Of a stretch of 64,000 nt of DNA, positions 44,432 through 54,080 are shown piece by piece. The position numbers and the translations under genes are program-made. The stretch comes from Pseudoalteromonas rubra. GTDB taxonomy: Bacteria; Pseudomonadota; Gammaproteobacteria; Enterobacterales; Alteromonadaceae. Positions within the stretch are counted from its first letter, which is position 1, and each line of letters starts with the position of its first letter. The notes under the pieces were generated by a model. It saw nothing but the letters and a program-made list of their open reading frames with translations, did no database searches and was not told the DNA's origin. Location of the stretch: positions 930,001 through 994,000 of the forward strand of contig NZ_AHCD03000044.1 of NCBI RefSeq assembly GCF_000238295.3, in the 5' to 3' direction.

Positions 44432-47068
44432 ATGTGCAACTCCTCGCTCAGAGTCCAATCCGTGCTATTGCGGACTCTGCCTATGCTACTCTGTCCAGTG
44501 TTGGCTGTCGCTGAAACGCAGACCAACACACCAGTTAAAGACCAAAGTGCCATTGAAACGATTGCAGTAACAGGAACGCGGATCAAGCGTTCTATACAAT
44601 CTGACAGCGCTTCTCCGATATCGAGCACGGAACTGAGTGACCTGACCGATATCGGCGCGAACAACATCAGAGACCTGATTGAAGTTTTGCCTTTTAATGC
44701 CGGGTCTCAGAACAACTCAGATAACTTGTCGCAAAACTTCACGGTGGGGACCTCAAACGTCAACCTTCGGGGCTTGGGGGTCTCTTCAACTTTGGTACTA
44801 CTCAATGGGATCCGGCAAGTTACGTCAGCGGTGGTGACCGACCAGGGCGCCAGTTTTGTTGATACCGCCTCTTTGGTCCCGACGCTGGCGATTAAACGGG
44901 TCGAAATATTAAAAGATGGGGCTTCTGCCATTTACGGTTCGGATGCGGTCGCGGGTGTAGTCAACTTTATTACCCGGGATGATCTTGAAGGCACTGAGCT
45001 GCAGTACGAATATCGAACCCGCTGGAGCGATGGCGATCAGGATGACACTAAAATTGATTTTGCCCATGGCGGATATGTCGGTGATACCGGGCATATGTTA
45101 TTTGCGGTCAGTTTTCTTGAGCGCTCAAGCTTGTTACTTGATGAGGTCGATTGGCTGCAGCCGGCAACCAGTAGCTTTGGTAATCCGGGCAGCTTTGTTA
45201 TTCCGTCGATGGCAGATGAAAATAACCCCAATGGTTTAACGGTTGCGGATCCAAATTGTGTCGCCAATGGAGGGATCTTTTCCGAAGGGAGCAATGGCAA
45301 CTCGTTCTGTCTGTTTGATTTCGGTCCGCAAATCACAGCGGTCCCAAATGAAGACCGACTACAGGCTTACGCCCGGGCTACCTGGGACTGGAGCGATACG
45401 ACACGCTTGTGGGCTGAATTTGGTTATGCCAGAAACAAAATTACCCGCGAGGTTTCACCGAGCTTTCCGGTGTTGAATGCGCCCAGTGTGCTTGCCAGTC
45501 ATCCGGATAACCCCTATGGCGAAGATATCTTCTTTCGCGGCCGCCCCTATGGCGTAGGCAAACCAACCGAAATTAACTACTACGATCACACGACGTCTCG
45601 GTTTGCATTTGGCGGTGATGGCGAGTTAACTGAAGGGGTATATTGGCAGTTCTCGTTTGTTGCAGCAGCGAATGACGCCATACTGAACCCCAGAGATGTC
45701 ATTACCGATAATTTTCAAGCTGCATTGCATGGCTTCGGTGGAATAAAGTGCAGTGGCACCACCGCCGCTGAGGCTGGACAAGGGGAGTGTTATTACTTCA
45801 ACCCCTTTGACCCTCAAGACCCTGATAATGAGCTGCTGAGAGACTTCATTATCGGTGACTACCTGGGCGATGCCGAGTCTGAAATGCGCGTTTACGAAGC
45901 CGTGATAACCGGAGAGTCGTTGTTTGAAGTCGGTGGGGGAGATGTTGGGTATGCGCTCGGCCTTCAGTACCGGGATGAGTCCATCAATAATGTCTATGAT
46001 TCCTTTACCCAGCAAGACAGCTTTGCCTTTTTGATTGGTAATCAGAATTTTTACGGTGAGCGTGATGTGAAAGCTCTGTTTGCTGAGGTACTGGTGCCCC
46101 TGACCCTGGACTTGGAAATTGGTGCAGCGGTGCGGTATGAGGACTACGGTGAGTTTGGCGGCGATACGACCAATCCAAAAGTGTCTTTCCTCTGGCTTGC
46201 TAATGACTTGTTTTCTTTCCGGGGAACCTACAGTACGTCATTCAGAGCGCCTTCTGTTCACCAGTTACAGGGGGTACAGACCAACTTTGCCAACATCACA
46301 GATCCGGAGGATGGCTCCACAACTTTTGGTGGTAACCGAACTGTGGGCGACCCGGATCTGGTGCCGGAAACCTCACAAGCCGTAAATCTGGGTTTATCCT
46401 TCTCTTTGGACGAGCTTTCTGTTGATTTAGATTACTGGGATTTTTCTTTTGAAGATGTCCTTACTCGTGAGAGCCATCAGGCCGTGGTGAATGCCAACCC
46501 GAATGATCCGACTCGGGTGATCCGTACGTCAGCGGGCACTATCTCAATCGTGAATACCAAGTTTATTAATGCAGAAGCGATTGATACCTCCGGGCTGGAT
46601 ATCAGCGCAACGACCATTTACCGCACGGATCTGGGTGATTTCAGGCCACAACTCAAGGCCTCTTATCTGTTGAGCTACGATTTAATGGATGCATCCGGCA
46701 ACACCAGTGATGGACTGGGTAAACTCAACCGTAATACGGTCGGCAATCCGGCGCCGCGGTTACGTGGCAGCATAGGTATGAACTGGTCGGACGGAGAGCA
46801 CAGTGCAAATATCTATCTTCGTCATGTTGCCAGCTATGAAAATGATGTAAGTGGTGAATCTATCAGCTCTTTCAACACCATTGATCTGCAATACAGTGTC
46901 AATCTTGGTGAAGTGGTCAGAGAGGACTCAGAAACCCGGCTCATTGCAGGCATAGTCAATGCGACCGATGAAGATCCGCCATATGTGGCCATTGCCGGCA
47001 GTTATGACCCCAGAACGGGCGATCCGCGTGGGCGCCGGGCCTATATAAAAATCCAGCTGAGCTTTTGA
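44432..47068 (+). CDS. TonB-dependent outer-membrane receptor
   Basis: 878 residues. A signal peptide (~1-28) is followed by the TonB-box-like IETIAVTGTRIKRS and a plug domain with DIGANNIRDLIEVLPF, TSNVNLRGLG and LKDGASAIYGSDAVAGVVNFIT. A large beta-barrel follows, with the final strand ending in IQLSF. The plug sequence is of the large Alteromonadales class usually linked to peptides or glycans rather than siderophores. A solute-binding protein and an MCP follow on the same strand. Substrate unknown. Confidence 0.88.
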   Translation: MCNSSLRVQSVLLRTLPMLLCPVLAVAETQTNTPVKDQSAIETIAVTGTRIKRSIQSDSASPISSTELSDLTDIGANNIRDLIEVLPFNAGSQNNSDNLSQNFTVGTSNVNLRGLGVSSTLVLLNGIRQVTSAVVTDQGASFVDTASLVPTLAIKRVEILKDGASAIYGSDAVAGVVNFITRDDLEGTELQYEYRTRWSDGDQDDTKIDFAHGGYVGDTGHMLFAVSFLERSSLLLDEVDWLQPATSSFGNPGSFVIPSMADENNPNGLTVADPNCVANGGIFSEGSNGNSFCLFDFGPQITAVPNEDRLQAYARATWDWSDTTRLWAEFGYARNKITREVSPSFPVLNAPSVLASHPDNPYGEDIFFRGRPYGVGKPTEINYYDHTTSRFAFGGDGELTEGVYWQFSFVAAANDAILNPRDVITDNFQAALHGFGGIKCSGTTAAEAGQGECYYFNPFDPQDPDNELLRDFIIGDYLGDAESEMRVYEAVITGESLFEVGGGDVGYALGLQYRDESINNVYDSFTQQDSFAFLIGNQNFYGERDVKALFAEVLVPLTLDLEIGAAVRYEDYGEFGGDTTNPKVSFLWLANDLFSFRGTYSTSFRAPSVHQLQGVQTNFANITDPEDGSTTFGGNRTVGDPDLVPETSQAVNLGLSFSLDELSVDLDYWDFSFEDVLTRESHQAVVNANPNDPTRVIRTSAGTISIVNTKFINAEAIDTSGLDISATTIYRTDLGDFRPQLKASYLLSYDLMDASGNTSDGLGKLNRNTVGNPAPRLRGSIGMNWSDGEHSANIYLRHVASYENDVSGESISSFNTIDLQYSVNLGEVVREDSETRLIAGIVNATDEDPPYVAIAGSYDPRTGDPRGRRAYIKIQLSF

Positions 47069-47166
47069 TCTATGACTAACTGTGTGCGGGGGCTGCAACG
47101 CGTACTGAATGTCAGGTTTGCTTGTCAGGTTATGTGGCATATAGCCTGGCAGAGAGTCGTGCCTCT

Positions 47167-47988
47167 ATGATTGTTCGCAGGCTGTTTCATGTTCTGATAA
47201 TGCTCTGTTTGCTGGGTGCCAGTGTGCCAGAAGAGCGGGTGATCAAGCTGGTCACACTGGAATATCCACCTTATGAATTCCAGGGAAAGAATGGCCCCAG
47301 TGGCATAGCCGTGGAATTAGTGCGCGAGGTTTTCAGGCGCATGGAGCAGCCCTACACAATTGAGATCCTGCCCTGGGGCAGAGCGATTAGAGAAGTCGAG
47401 ATTGGGCGCTATGATGGCATTTTCACCATTTATAAAACCCCACAGAGACTAACCTTTTTGGATTATGCGGACGAACTCCTGATAGAGCAATCAATTGCCT
47501 TGTTTACGTTGAGAAAAAACAACATTCATTTCGATGGCCGGCTTAACTCACTGGCTCCTTATCGGATAGCGGTGATGCACAAAGTGAGCTACGGCTCAGA
47601 AATTGACACTGCGCTAAAGAGGGGGGTGTTTGAGAACGTGGTTACAACGGACACGGGCAGAAAGAGTTTTGAGTTGCTCCTTGCGGATCGCGTTGAAGTG
47701 GTCGTGATAAACAGGCTGGGGGCACTTGAAATCATCAAACAACTGGGGATTGAAGACTTGGTTGCAGAAGTGCCGAGCTACCGATATGAGATACCCAGCT
47801 ATATTGCGTTTTCTAAAACCCGCACACTGGACAAAACCAGGCTGGAAGTAGAACAGACATTGCGAGAAATAAAAAAGGACGGTACATACGACAAAATATT
47901 GCAAGAGTACCTGAAGCACTACAACAAGGAACAGTCCATATACGATACGTCACCACAAACAGGTAAAGCAGTTGAAGAGCGCTCTTAA
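47167..47988 (+). CDS. Periplasmic solute-binding protein, SBP_bac_3 type
   Basis: 273 residues. A signal sequence (~1-19, IVRRLFHVLIMLCLLGAS) precedes a type II periplasmic-binding fold: IKLVTLEYPPYEF, SGIAVELVREVFRRM, LPWGRAIREVEIGRYDGIF and the DYADELL region. No ABC permease genes follow, so it may serve as a sensor-type binding protein for the MCP encoded 27 bp downstream; this is an inference. The ATG at 47167 begins the signal peptide; the longer frame start 45 bp upstream lacks one. Confidence 0.8.
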   Translation: MIVRRLFHVLIMLCLLGASVPEERVIKLVTLEYPPYEFQGKNGPSGIAVELVREVFRRMEQPYTIEILPWGRAIREVEIGRYDGIFTIYKTPQRLTFLDYADELLIEQSIALFTLRKNNIHFDGRLNSLAPYRIAVMHKVSYGSEIDTALKRGVFENVVTTDTGRKSFELLLADRVEVVVINRLGALEIIKQLGIEDLVAEVPSYRYEIPSYIAFSKTRTLDKTRLEVEQTLREIKKDGTYDKILQEYLKHYNKEQSIYDTSPQTGKAVEERS

Positions 47989-48015
47989 ACCAGCGCAACA
48001 AAGAGGCTCAGTTAC

Positions 48016-49680
48016 ATGAAACTCAAAATAAAATCCAGATTGATCTTATTGTCACTGATCCCCGTGATCATCATTTCATCGGTTGTGACCTTAATCACGT
48101 ATCTGGAAGCCAAAAAGCTCAATGAAGTGCAGGTCGACCTGAGCCGAAAAGAGATGATGCGAATGAAACGCGTTGAGCTAAAAGCCTATCTGGAAATTGC
48201 CAAAACAGTCCTGACGCCACTCATGCAGGGAGACCACGCTGAGTCAGAAGCCATTGCACTGCTTAAGAATATTAAGTTCAGCGGGACCGGTTATCTATTT
48301 GGCTTTAAGCCCGACGGGACGCGCGTAATGCAGGGCGACAGCGATCAGGGTATTGGTAAAAACTTCATTGACTTACAGGATAAACGAGGTAATTACCTGG
48401 TTCGAGACATCATTACATCGGCGCAAACGGGAGATGGTTATTCGGTTTACTATTTTCCAAAGCTGGGTCAGACCGAGCCACTACCTAAGCTGGCCTACAG
48501 CATTTATATCGCTAAATGGGATCTGATTGTGGGCACCGGCTTTTACACGGACGATGTAGATGCGCTGGTTAAGTCAATGCGAGACGAAAACGAAGTACGG
48601 CTCTATGAGAGTATCGCGAATATACTGGTGTTTACTTTAGTGGTGTCTGTCGGGGTTGCCGGATTAGGGTTGATGATCAGTAAAAGCATCACTGTTCCTT
48701 TGTCTAAATTTGAAGACACCATTCACATTTATGCCGCCAGAGATGCCGATTTAACCGTGCGGATCCCGGATTTTACCGTGCCTGAATTTGATAGTCTGAG
48801 TCGGGATTTTAATATCTTCCTGGGGCAGCTCCATGAACTCATCAAGAAGGTGGCTAAGCTTACCAATGAAGTTGTAGATGAAACGCGCCAAATCTCCACT
48901 GCGTCGGGCGACATCAATTCAATATTACTGCGCCAGCAAACGGAAACCGAGCTGATAGCCACGGCGATGACTCAGCTGACGGCGTCTGCGGAGGAAATCT
49001 CCCGCAATGCCAATGAGGCCGCGAACTCGGCTAAAAATGCCGACAGCAGCGCCAATGATACCCGGCATTCTGTCGACGAAGCCATGAACTCAGTGAATAC
49101 ACTGGCCGAAAAACTGGATGAGGCCAGTAGCGTGATCTCAAAGTTGGAAGGGGATGTTCAGGGGATCTCCGGGTCATTATCCATCATTCAGGAAATAGCT
49201 GAACAAACCAACCTGTTAGCGCTGAATGCAGCCATAGAGGCGGCACGCGCAGGGGAACAGGGTAGAGGGTTTGCTGTGGTGGCCGACGAAGTCAGAGAGC
49301 TGGCTACCCGGACGCAAAAAAGTGCATCTCAGATCCTGGGTGTGATCAACACACTCACTGACGGCTCAAAAGACGCGGTACGCGCAATGGAGTCGAGTAA
49401 AAGCTACAGTGCGACCACCGTTGATAAAGCAGCTTCTGCATCCGAGTCGCTCAAACAGATAGTGCAATTTATCAATGAAATCCTCAGCGTCAATGAGCAT
49501 ATCGCTGATGCAACCAAGGAACAAAACATCGTCGACAAGGAAGTATCAGAGCGCACTGACTCTATTTCACAGCACAGTAAAGAGTCGGTGTCGATTGGTA
49601 CTGAGAATTTAGCTGTCAGTACTAACCTGAGTGAAAAGGCGGGCGAGCTGGCCGCAATCGTCAATCGCTTTAAGATCTGA
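48016..49680 (+). CDS. Methyl-accepting chemotaxis protein with sCache sensor
   Basis: 554 residues. One membrane helix (~8-30) leads to an sCache_2 periplasmic domain (~35-190) with GTGYLFGFKPDGTRVM, GKNFIDLQDKRGNYLVRD and the final WDLIVGTGFYTDDV. A second membrane helix (~200-222), a HAMP domain and a signalling domain with EIAEQTNLLALNAAIEAARAG and GRGFAVVADEVRELA follow. There is no C-terminal CheR pentapeptide. sCache domains bind small organic acids. It is 27 bp after the solute-binding gene with GAGG before the ATG, so probably one operon. Confidence 0.92.
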   Translation: MKLKIKSRLILLSLIPVIIISSVVTLITYLEAKKLNEVQVDLSRKEMMRMKRVELKAYLEIAKTVLTPLMQGDHAESEAIALLKNIKFSGTGYLFGFKPDGTRVMQGDSDQGIGKNFIDLQDKRGNYLVRDIITSAQTGDGYSVYYFPKLGQTEPLPKLAYSIYIAKWDLIVGTGFYTDDVDALVKSMRDENEVRLYESIANILVFTLVVSVGVAGLGLMISKSITVPLSKFEDTIHIYAARDADLTVRIPDFTVPEFDSLSRDFNIFLGQLHELIKKVAKLTNEVVDETRQISTASGDINSILLRQQTETELIATAMTQLTASAEEISRNANEAANSAKNADSSANDTRHSVDEAMNSVNTLAEKLDEASSVISKLEGDVQGISGSLSIIQEIAEQTNLLALNAAIEAARAGEQGRGFAVVADEVRELATRTQKSASQILGVINTLTDGSKDAVRAMESSKSYSATTVDKAASASESLKQIVQFINEILSVNEHIADATKEQNIVDKEVSERTDSISQHSKESVSIGTENLAVSTNLSEKAGELAAIVNRFKI

Positions 49681-49729
49681 AATGCAGGAACTTAGCGGAT
49701 GTCAATGTACCTGTTAGGAAAGTGAAATC

Positions 49730-50947
49730 ATGCTAAAGAAACTTAAAAACCTGGGGCCTGGCGTGATTGTGACCGCTGCCTTTATAGGTCCAGGCACTAT
49801 TACCGCGTGTACGTTAGCCGGCGCTCAGTTTGGTTATGCTTTGTTATGGGCGTTGGTTTTTGCAACCCTGGCGACCATCATTTTGCAGGAGATGTCAGCC
49901 CGTGCAGGGATAGTAACACAGCAGGGGCTGGGGGCCGTGATCCATCAATCGCTGGCCGACTCGATTTGGAAATGGCCATTGTTTATCTTAATCATTGTGG
50001 CCATTTGTGTCGGAAATGCAGCGTATGAGGCGGGCAATTTAGTGGGTGCTGCGCTGGGTATTGAGGCTATAACGACGCCGGGCAAGTGGGTCTTTCGTGG
50101 CTCTATTATTGCATTGACGGCGGTTGGTGCCGTGATTTTAATTCTCGGCACTTACAAACAGATAGAGCGCATCTTGATCACGCTGGTGGCAATTATGGCG
50201 CTGGCTTTTGTTGTTACCTTTTTCCTGGTTGACCCAGATTTAACGGCGTTGCTAAAGGGCATGGTAACCCCTCAATTGCCCGAGGGGTCTTTGCTGACAG
50301 TCATTGCGCTGATAGGTACAACTGTGGTGCCTTACAACTTGTTTTTGCATGCATCAGCCGCCAAAGCGCATTGGACAAATCCGGAGGATATTCCACAAGC
50401 GCGTGCAGATACCGCCATTTCCATTGGTCTGGGCGGGCTGATAGCCATTCTGGTGACCTCTACGGCAGCGGCGAGTATCTTTACCCTCGGATTGAGTGTT
50501 AACAATGCGGTTGATATGGCCAAAGTGTTTGAGCCTCTGTTTGGTAGTTTGTCTAAGTACCTGTTGGGCATTGGCTTGTTTGCAGCGGGATTGAGCAGTG
50601 TTATCACGGCACCACTGGCAACCAGTTACGTGGTCACCGAGTTGCTGCAATTGAACACCGAAGTAGACACCCGGGCCTTTCGCTTGATCAGCGTTACTGT
50701 GATAGTGATTGGTGCGGTGTTATCTATGGCCAATATTAAACCCATAGAGATCATTCTGTTGGCTCAGTTTGCCAACGGCTTGTTATTGCCTATCATCGCC
50801 GGTTTTTTGTTGTATGTTATGAACAACAAACGGATGCTGGGGAAATACGCAAATACTACGGTTTCGAATATTCTGGGCTTTTCTGTGCTGCTCTTTACCG
50901 CCATGCTGGGTATTCGTTTGATAGCAAAATCTCTGGGGTGGATTTGA
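49730..50947 (+). CDS. Divergent Nramp-family divalent-cation transporter
   Basis: 405 residues, about eleven membrane helices, with the Nramp layout visible (LGPGVIVTAAFIGPGT, QFGYALLWALV, ILQEMSARAGI). The metal site is altered: TM1 DPGN is GPGT (Gly20, Thr23) and the TM6 MPH is Val200-Pro201-Tyr202. Loss of the TM1 Asp and TM6 Met is expected to change ion selectivity, as in non-canonical Nramp clades. It is 49 bp after the MCP gene on the same strand. The transported ion cannot be predicted. Confidence 0.82.
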   Translation: MLKKLKNLGPGVIVTAAFIGPGTITACTLAGAQFGYALLWALVFATLATIILQEMSARAGIVTQQGLGAVIHQSLADSIWKWPLFILIIVAICVGNAAYEAGNLVGAALGIEAITTPGKWVFRGSIIALTAVGAVILILGTYKQIERILITLVAIMALAFVVTFFLVDPDLTALLKGMVTPQLPEGSLLTVIALIGTTVVPYNLFLHASAAKAHWTNPEDIPQARADTAISIGLGGLIAILVTSTAAASIFTLGLSVNNAVDMAKVFEPLFGSLSKYLLGIGLFAAGLSSVITAPLATSYVVTELLQLNTEVDTRAFRLISVTVIVIGAVLSMANIKPIEIILLAQFANGLLLPIIAGFLLYVMNNKRMLGKYANTTVSNILGFSVLLFTAMLGIRLIAKSLGWI

Positions 50948-50977
50948 CACGGCAAAAGCACCAGGCGGAGAAATGAA

Positions 50978-51006
50978 AAGCTGAAGCGTTTTAGTCGCCT
51001 CAGCTT
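50978..51006 (-). terminator. Terminator hairpin between convergent genes
   Basis: AAGCTGAAGCG / CGCCTCAGCTT, 10 of 11 pairs with a 7-nt loop, between the Nramp gene and the minus-strand 51025 gene. On the minus strand it is followed by TTTTCATTTCT, so it best serves the minus-strand unit. Confidence 0.55.
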
Positions 51007-51024
51007 ACTTAATATAGTGTGATA

Positions 51025-51258
51025 TTAACCCGGGTTACCCGTGCCTTTGACTTTTCTTGAATGAAATATCGCCAGACCAATATACACGAAGGTTGCATAG
51101 ATATTGATAAAAGGGATTAAAGCAACGAGCACTGCAACGGCTTTGCTGTATTGATATTTATAAGCAATCAGTAAGTTTACGCCTAAACACAGGAAAAACT
51201 GTAGCGCAAGTACTGTAGGGGCCAACGGAAGATCTCCATTTCTCAGCATTTCTAACAT
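51025..51258 (-). CDS. Small two-helix membrane protein
   Basis: 77 residues. Two hydrophobic helices (~12-33, ~40-65) with a basic C-terminus (HSRKVKGTGNPG). No family recognised. Its ATG is 3 bp after the stop of the 51262 gene, so they are one unit and may work together. Confidence 0.6.
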   Translation of the reverse strand: MLEMLRNGDLPLAPTVLALQFFLCLGVNLLIAYKYQYSKAVAVLVALIPFINIYATFVYIGLAIFHSRKVKGTGNPG

Positions 51259-51261
51259 AAT

Positions 51262-51471
51262 TTAAGTCCTTGGAAGTGGGGTAATAATAACTCGTCCAGT
51301 AGTTCCGCCAACACGAACCACTGTTACGCGGATACCATACTCAGCCGCTTTCTCTATGAAGCGCTCGAGTTTATGTTGCGAAGAAAACTCATAGGTGCCT
51401 GCGATAGATCTGCCAGCATCGGGAATCGTATTTCCGTCTGAATCTGTTGAGCTATCAGGCACGTAAGTCAT
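51262..51471 (-). pseudogene. Small protein gene, apparently missing its start (5'-truncated)
   Basis: From the ATG at 51471 the product is 69 residues ending in VVRVGGTTGRVIITPLPRT. The same frame stays open and coding-like upstream to a TAA at 51583-51585, adding a plausible sequence (GKGKQEAPFEFDDGSKITKR...), but that extension has no ATG, GTG or TTG. The only nearby SD-ATG (about 51563) is in another frame and terminates at the 51471 ATG. So this is either a truncated or frameshifted gene, or one with an unusual start. Function unknown. Confidence 0.45.
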
Positions 51472-51842
51472 CCGGAGCCTTGTTGATCGAATGGTTGATG
51501 CGCGCTTTGTGATTTTTGAGCCATCATCGAACTCGAATGGCGCCTCTTGTTTGCCTTTTCCATAGCAGCTTAGTCCTTTGAGTTAACTGTAGTGTAATAA
51601 TGTTAGCACGGCTTTGTGCTTGTAAAACTTATTTGTGACAATAAAAGTCAGAGATTTTAGCCATCAGGGTTAGCTAAAGTATATCGCCTCTGACTTTTGA
51701 GGTACTGGCTGATGGTTACCCTTTATCTGCTGACATGTGGCTAAACAGATAAATCATAGCTGAGTTCGCATTGAGTCATCACTTTGTTTTTGTCAAACGA
51801 GGTACAAAACTGGTGTTAGTTTGTTCATATGTGAATCGCGTT

Positions 51843-53837
51843 TCAATGTGCTATTTGTGAAAGCATCAGGTCGCTGTCCGAATTTTGCCAGTGGGAATAA
51901 TAATAGGTAAGGGCGTTTTGCTCGGTGTAAAAAGCACTGGTAACAAACTGAGCAGACTCGGGTAACGGTCGCTCAGACAATAGGGTTAGATTGCGGTCGA
52001 ACTCAAGCAGGCGCTGGGCATCCTGTGTTCCTGTCTGCACCAGGATACGCTCACCAACACTGAAGGCGTTGCGTATCTTACCGTTGTTGGGTTGCCAGCT
52101 CAGCCCACCGGAAGTACTAAGCGTATTATCCTGCCAGTCAACTCTGTGTGTCTCGCTTGCATAAATAAGGTGTTCGGAGCCTGATAATAACTCTGCCATT
52201 TCGGATCCGATGTGATACTTCACTATATTTGTCTGTCCTGCGTGGGCCAGGTAAAGCACGTCTTTCCCTGATAATTCAGATGTTTGCCAGTACTCGACGC
52301 GTGCTATTGGCTGAGTTATTGGTAACTCAATCAGCTGGCGGGTCGCGACGTCAAAGCGATACACTTTTTGATCCGCTGCAAAGATCAGGTGTTGTGCAGT
52401 ATGGTGCCAGATAGCACGTGAAATAAAGTCTTCCCGCCCGGGATTAGTAAAAATAACCTCGGGTTGTTTACCGTGCTCTGACAGATAAAGTTGCGGGTAA
52501 CCGTTGCGATTGGAAACAAATGTCATACTTCGGCCATTTGGCGAAACAGAGGCAAGATAGTCTTCATACTTACTGTCAATCAACGCTGTGCCAGAGTCTT
52601 GGCTGCTGAATACATTAATGGTTTGATGAGCCTGACTGGTGAGGAGCTTGTTTTGAAATAGGTCTGCACTTGTGACACCTGCCGTAAGATCATGTTGAAA
52701 CGGCACCAGCTGATTATGTGTGTTTAGTGTGAAAACGCCTGGTTTTAAACTGTCCAGCACGATAAGGCGGTCAATGTAATTAGACCAGGCAAGCTTATAG
52801 CGTCCGCCGAGTTCGGCGTTGATTATGGTGACTGTTCGTGAATCGGGCTCAATTCTAAGTAGCTTGTTGCTCTTTTTATTTTCAAACAGCGAAACATAAA
52901 GGCCATCAGGTGTTGCGGCCAGGTCAATGATATCTTGTGTATCGGGCAGGTTTATCAAGGTTTTATGCTCAAAACTGATTAAGTCCAGCTGCATGATGGC
53001 ACTGTGCCGAAGGCTGGCTTGGTTCTGAGCCTGACTTGATTGAGATGAAACAAAATAAACAGAGGAGCCCGGCCCTCTGAGCAGGTGCTCAATGTCCCTC
53101 AGGTGTTTGGGTGCCGGAAGACTTTGCCGGGCTTGAATCCCCGAACTTGTCAGTTTGTATCGATGTAGCTTAACCCCTGCGGGGTCTTTCAGTGCAACTA
53201 ATATCTGCTCGTTAGTCAACCATGTAAAGTCGCGGATCTGTGCGTTATCAACACGCAGACTGAGATCCGATTTTCCTTCTTGTCGCACCACTAATTTAGT
53301 TTGCTTATCAGCACTGTGACGTAAAAATGCAATCGCCTTCCCATCAGGTGCAAACTGGCCATTAAATTCAGTCAGTGAGGTGAAAGTAAATGGCGCTGTA
53401 GATGTGAGTGCTGTACTCGGCCTAAAGTAATTATAAGCAATAAAAACAATAGCTAAAACAATTGCTGCGAGTACTAGCATGACCAGCTTAACGGTTTTTT
53501 CCGGGCGTGATTTTGAACGTGAAATAGTTGCTTCTAAGCTGTAGCCCTGCTTGGCATGAGTAAAAATATACTCGGGTGATTTCGCACTATCTTTAAGCGC
53601 TTTTCTTAATAGTGCGATCAGTCGTTGCAATGAACTGGGTGAAAAAACGCGACCAGGCCAGATAGCTTCGTAAAGAGCTTCTTGTGTAATTACGGTATTG
53701 GGTTGCTGTGCGAGGATACATAGCAGAGTCATTGCTTTTGGTTCTAGTGTGCAAATGCCATCCGGGTGCTGTACCTGATTACGTTGAGGATCGATTACTA
53801 TGTCATTTACTTGAAAAGCCTGCGTTAATTTTTCCAT
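51843..53837 (-). CDS. CadC/ToxR-type membrane-bound transcriptional regulator with a TolB-like propeller
   Basis: 664 residues. An OmpR-type winged helix (~1-105) has LEPKAMTLLCILAQQPNTVITQEAL and the C-terminal YIFTHAKQGYSLEA. One membrane helix (~120-140) follows, then a large periplasmic beta-propeller with WD40/PD40-like blades (FAPDGKAIAFLRH, VSPNGRSMTFVSNRNGYPQLYL). Such proteins bind DNA while sensing periplasmic conditions. It is divergent from the esterase gene at 54081 and could regulate it; this is an inference from orientation. The first half of the intergenic region to 54080 shows no strong operator. Confidence 0.85.
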   Translation of the reverse strand: MEKLTQAFQVNDIVIDPQRNQVQHPDGICTLEPKAMTLLCILAQQPNTVITQEALYEAIWPGRVFSPSSLQRLIALLRKALKDSAKSPEYIFTHAKQGYSLEATISRSKSRPEKTVKLVMLVLAAIVLAIVFIAYNYFRPSTALTSTAPFTFTSLTEFNGQFAPDGKAIAFLRHSADKQTKLVVRQEGKSDLSLRVDNAQIRDFTWLTNEQILVALKDPAGVKLHRYKLTSSGIQARQSLPAPKHLRDIEHLLRGPGSSVYFVSSQSSQAQNQASLRHSAIMQLDLISFEHKTLINLPDTQDIIDLAATPDGLYVSLFENKKSNKLLRIEPDSRTVTIINAELGGRYKLAWSNYIDRLIVLDSLKPGVFTLNTHNQLVPFQHDLTAGVTSADLFQNKLLTSQAHQTINVFSSQDSGTALIDSKYEDYLASVSPNGRSMTFVSNRNGYPQLYLSEHGKQPEVIFTNPGREDFISRAIWHHTAQHLIFAADQKVYRFDVATRQLIELPITQPIARVEYWQTSELSGKDVLYLAHAGQTNIVKYHIGSEMAELLSGSEHLIYASETHRVDWQDNTLSTSGGLSWQPNNGKIRNAFSVGERILVQTGTQDAQRLLEFDRNLTLLSERPLPESAQFVTSAFYTEQNALTYYYSHWQNSDSDLMLSQIAH

Positions 53838-54080
53838 GTCTAACTTATTGAATTATATAGCCTAAGAAATTCCTAAGGTAAAAATTAGGGCAACTGCATG
53901 GCCTAGCAGCTTGCTTCGTGTTGTTTTACTTGGCGCAGTCATTGGGAGTACCTAACCCGAATATGCAACCCATTGGGCACGTTTGTATTCATTAGCGTGC
54001 TCACTACTGAACGTCTTTGGATACTCATGGGGAGAGTATTTAAGCGCTTTTTAATAATAAACACAACGGAGTAAACAGAA

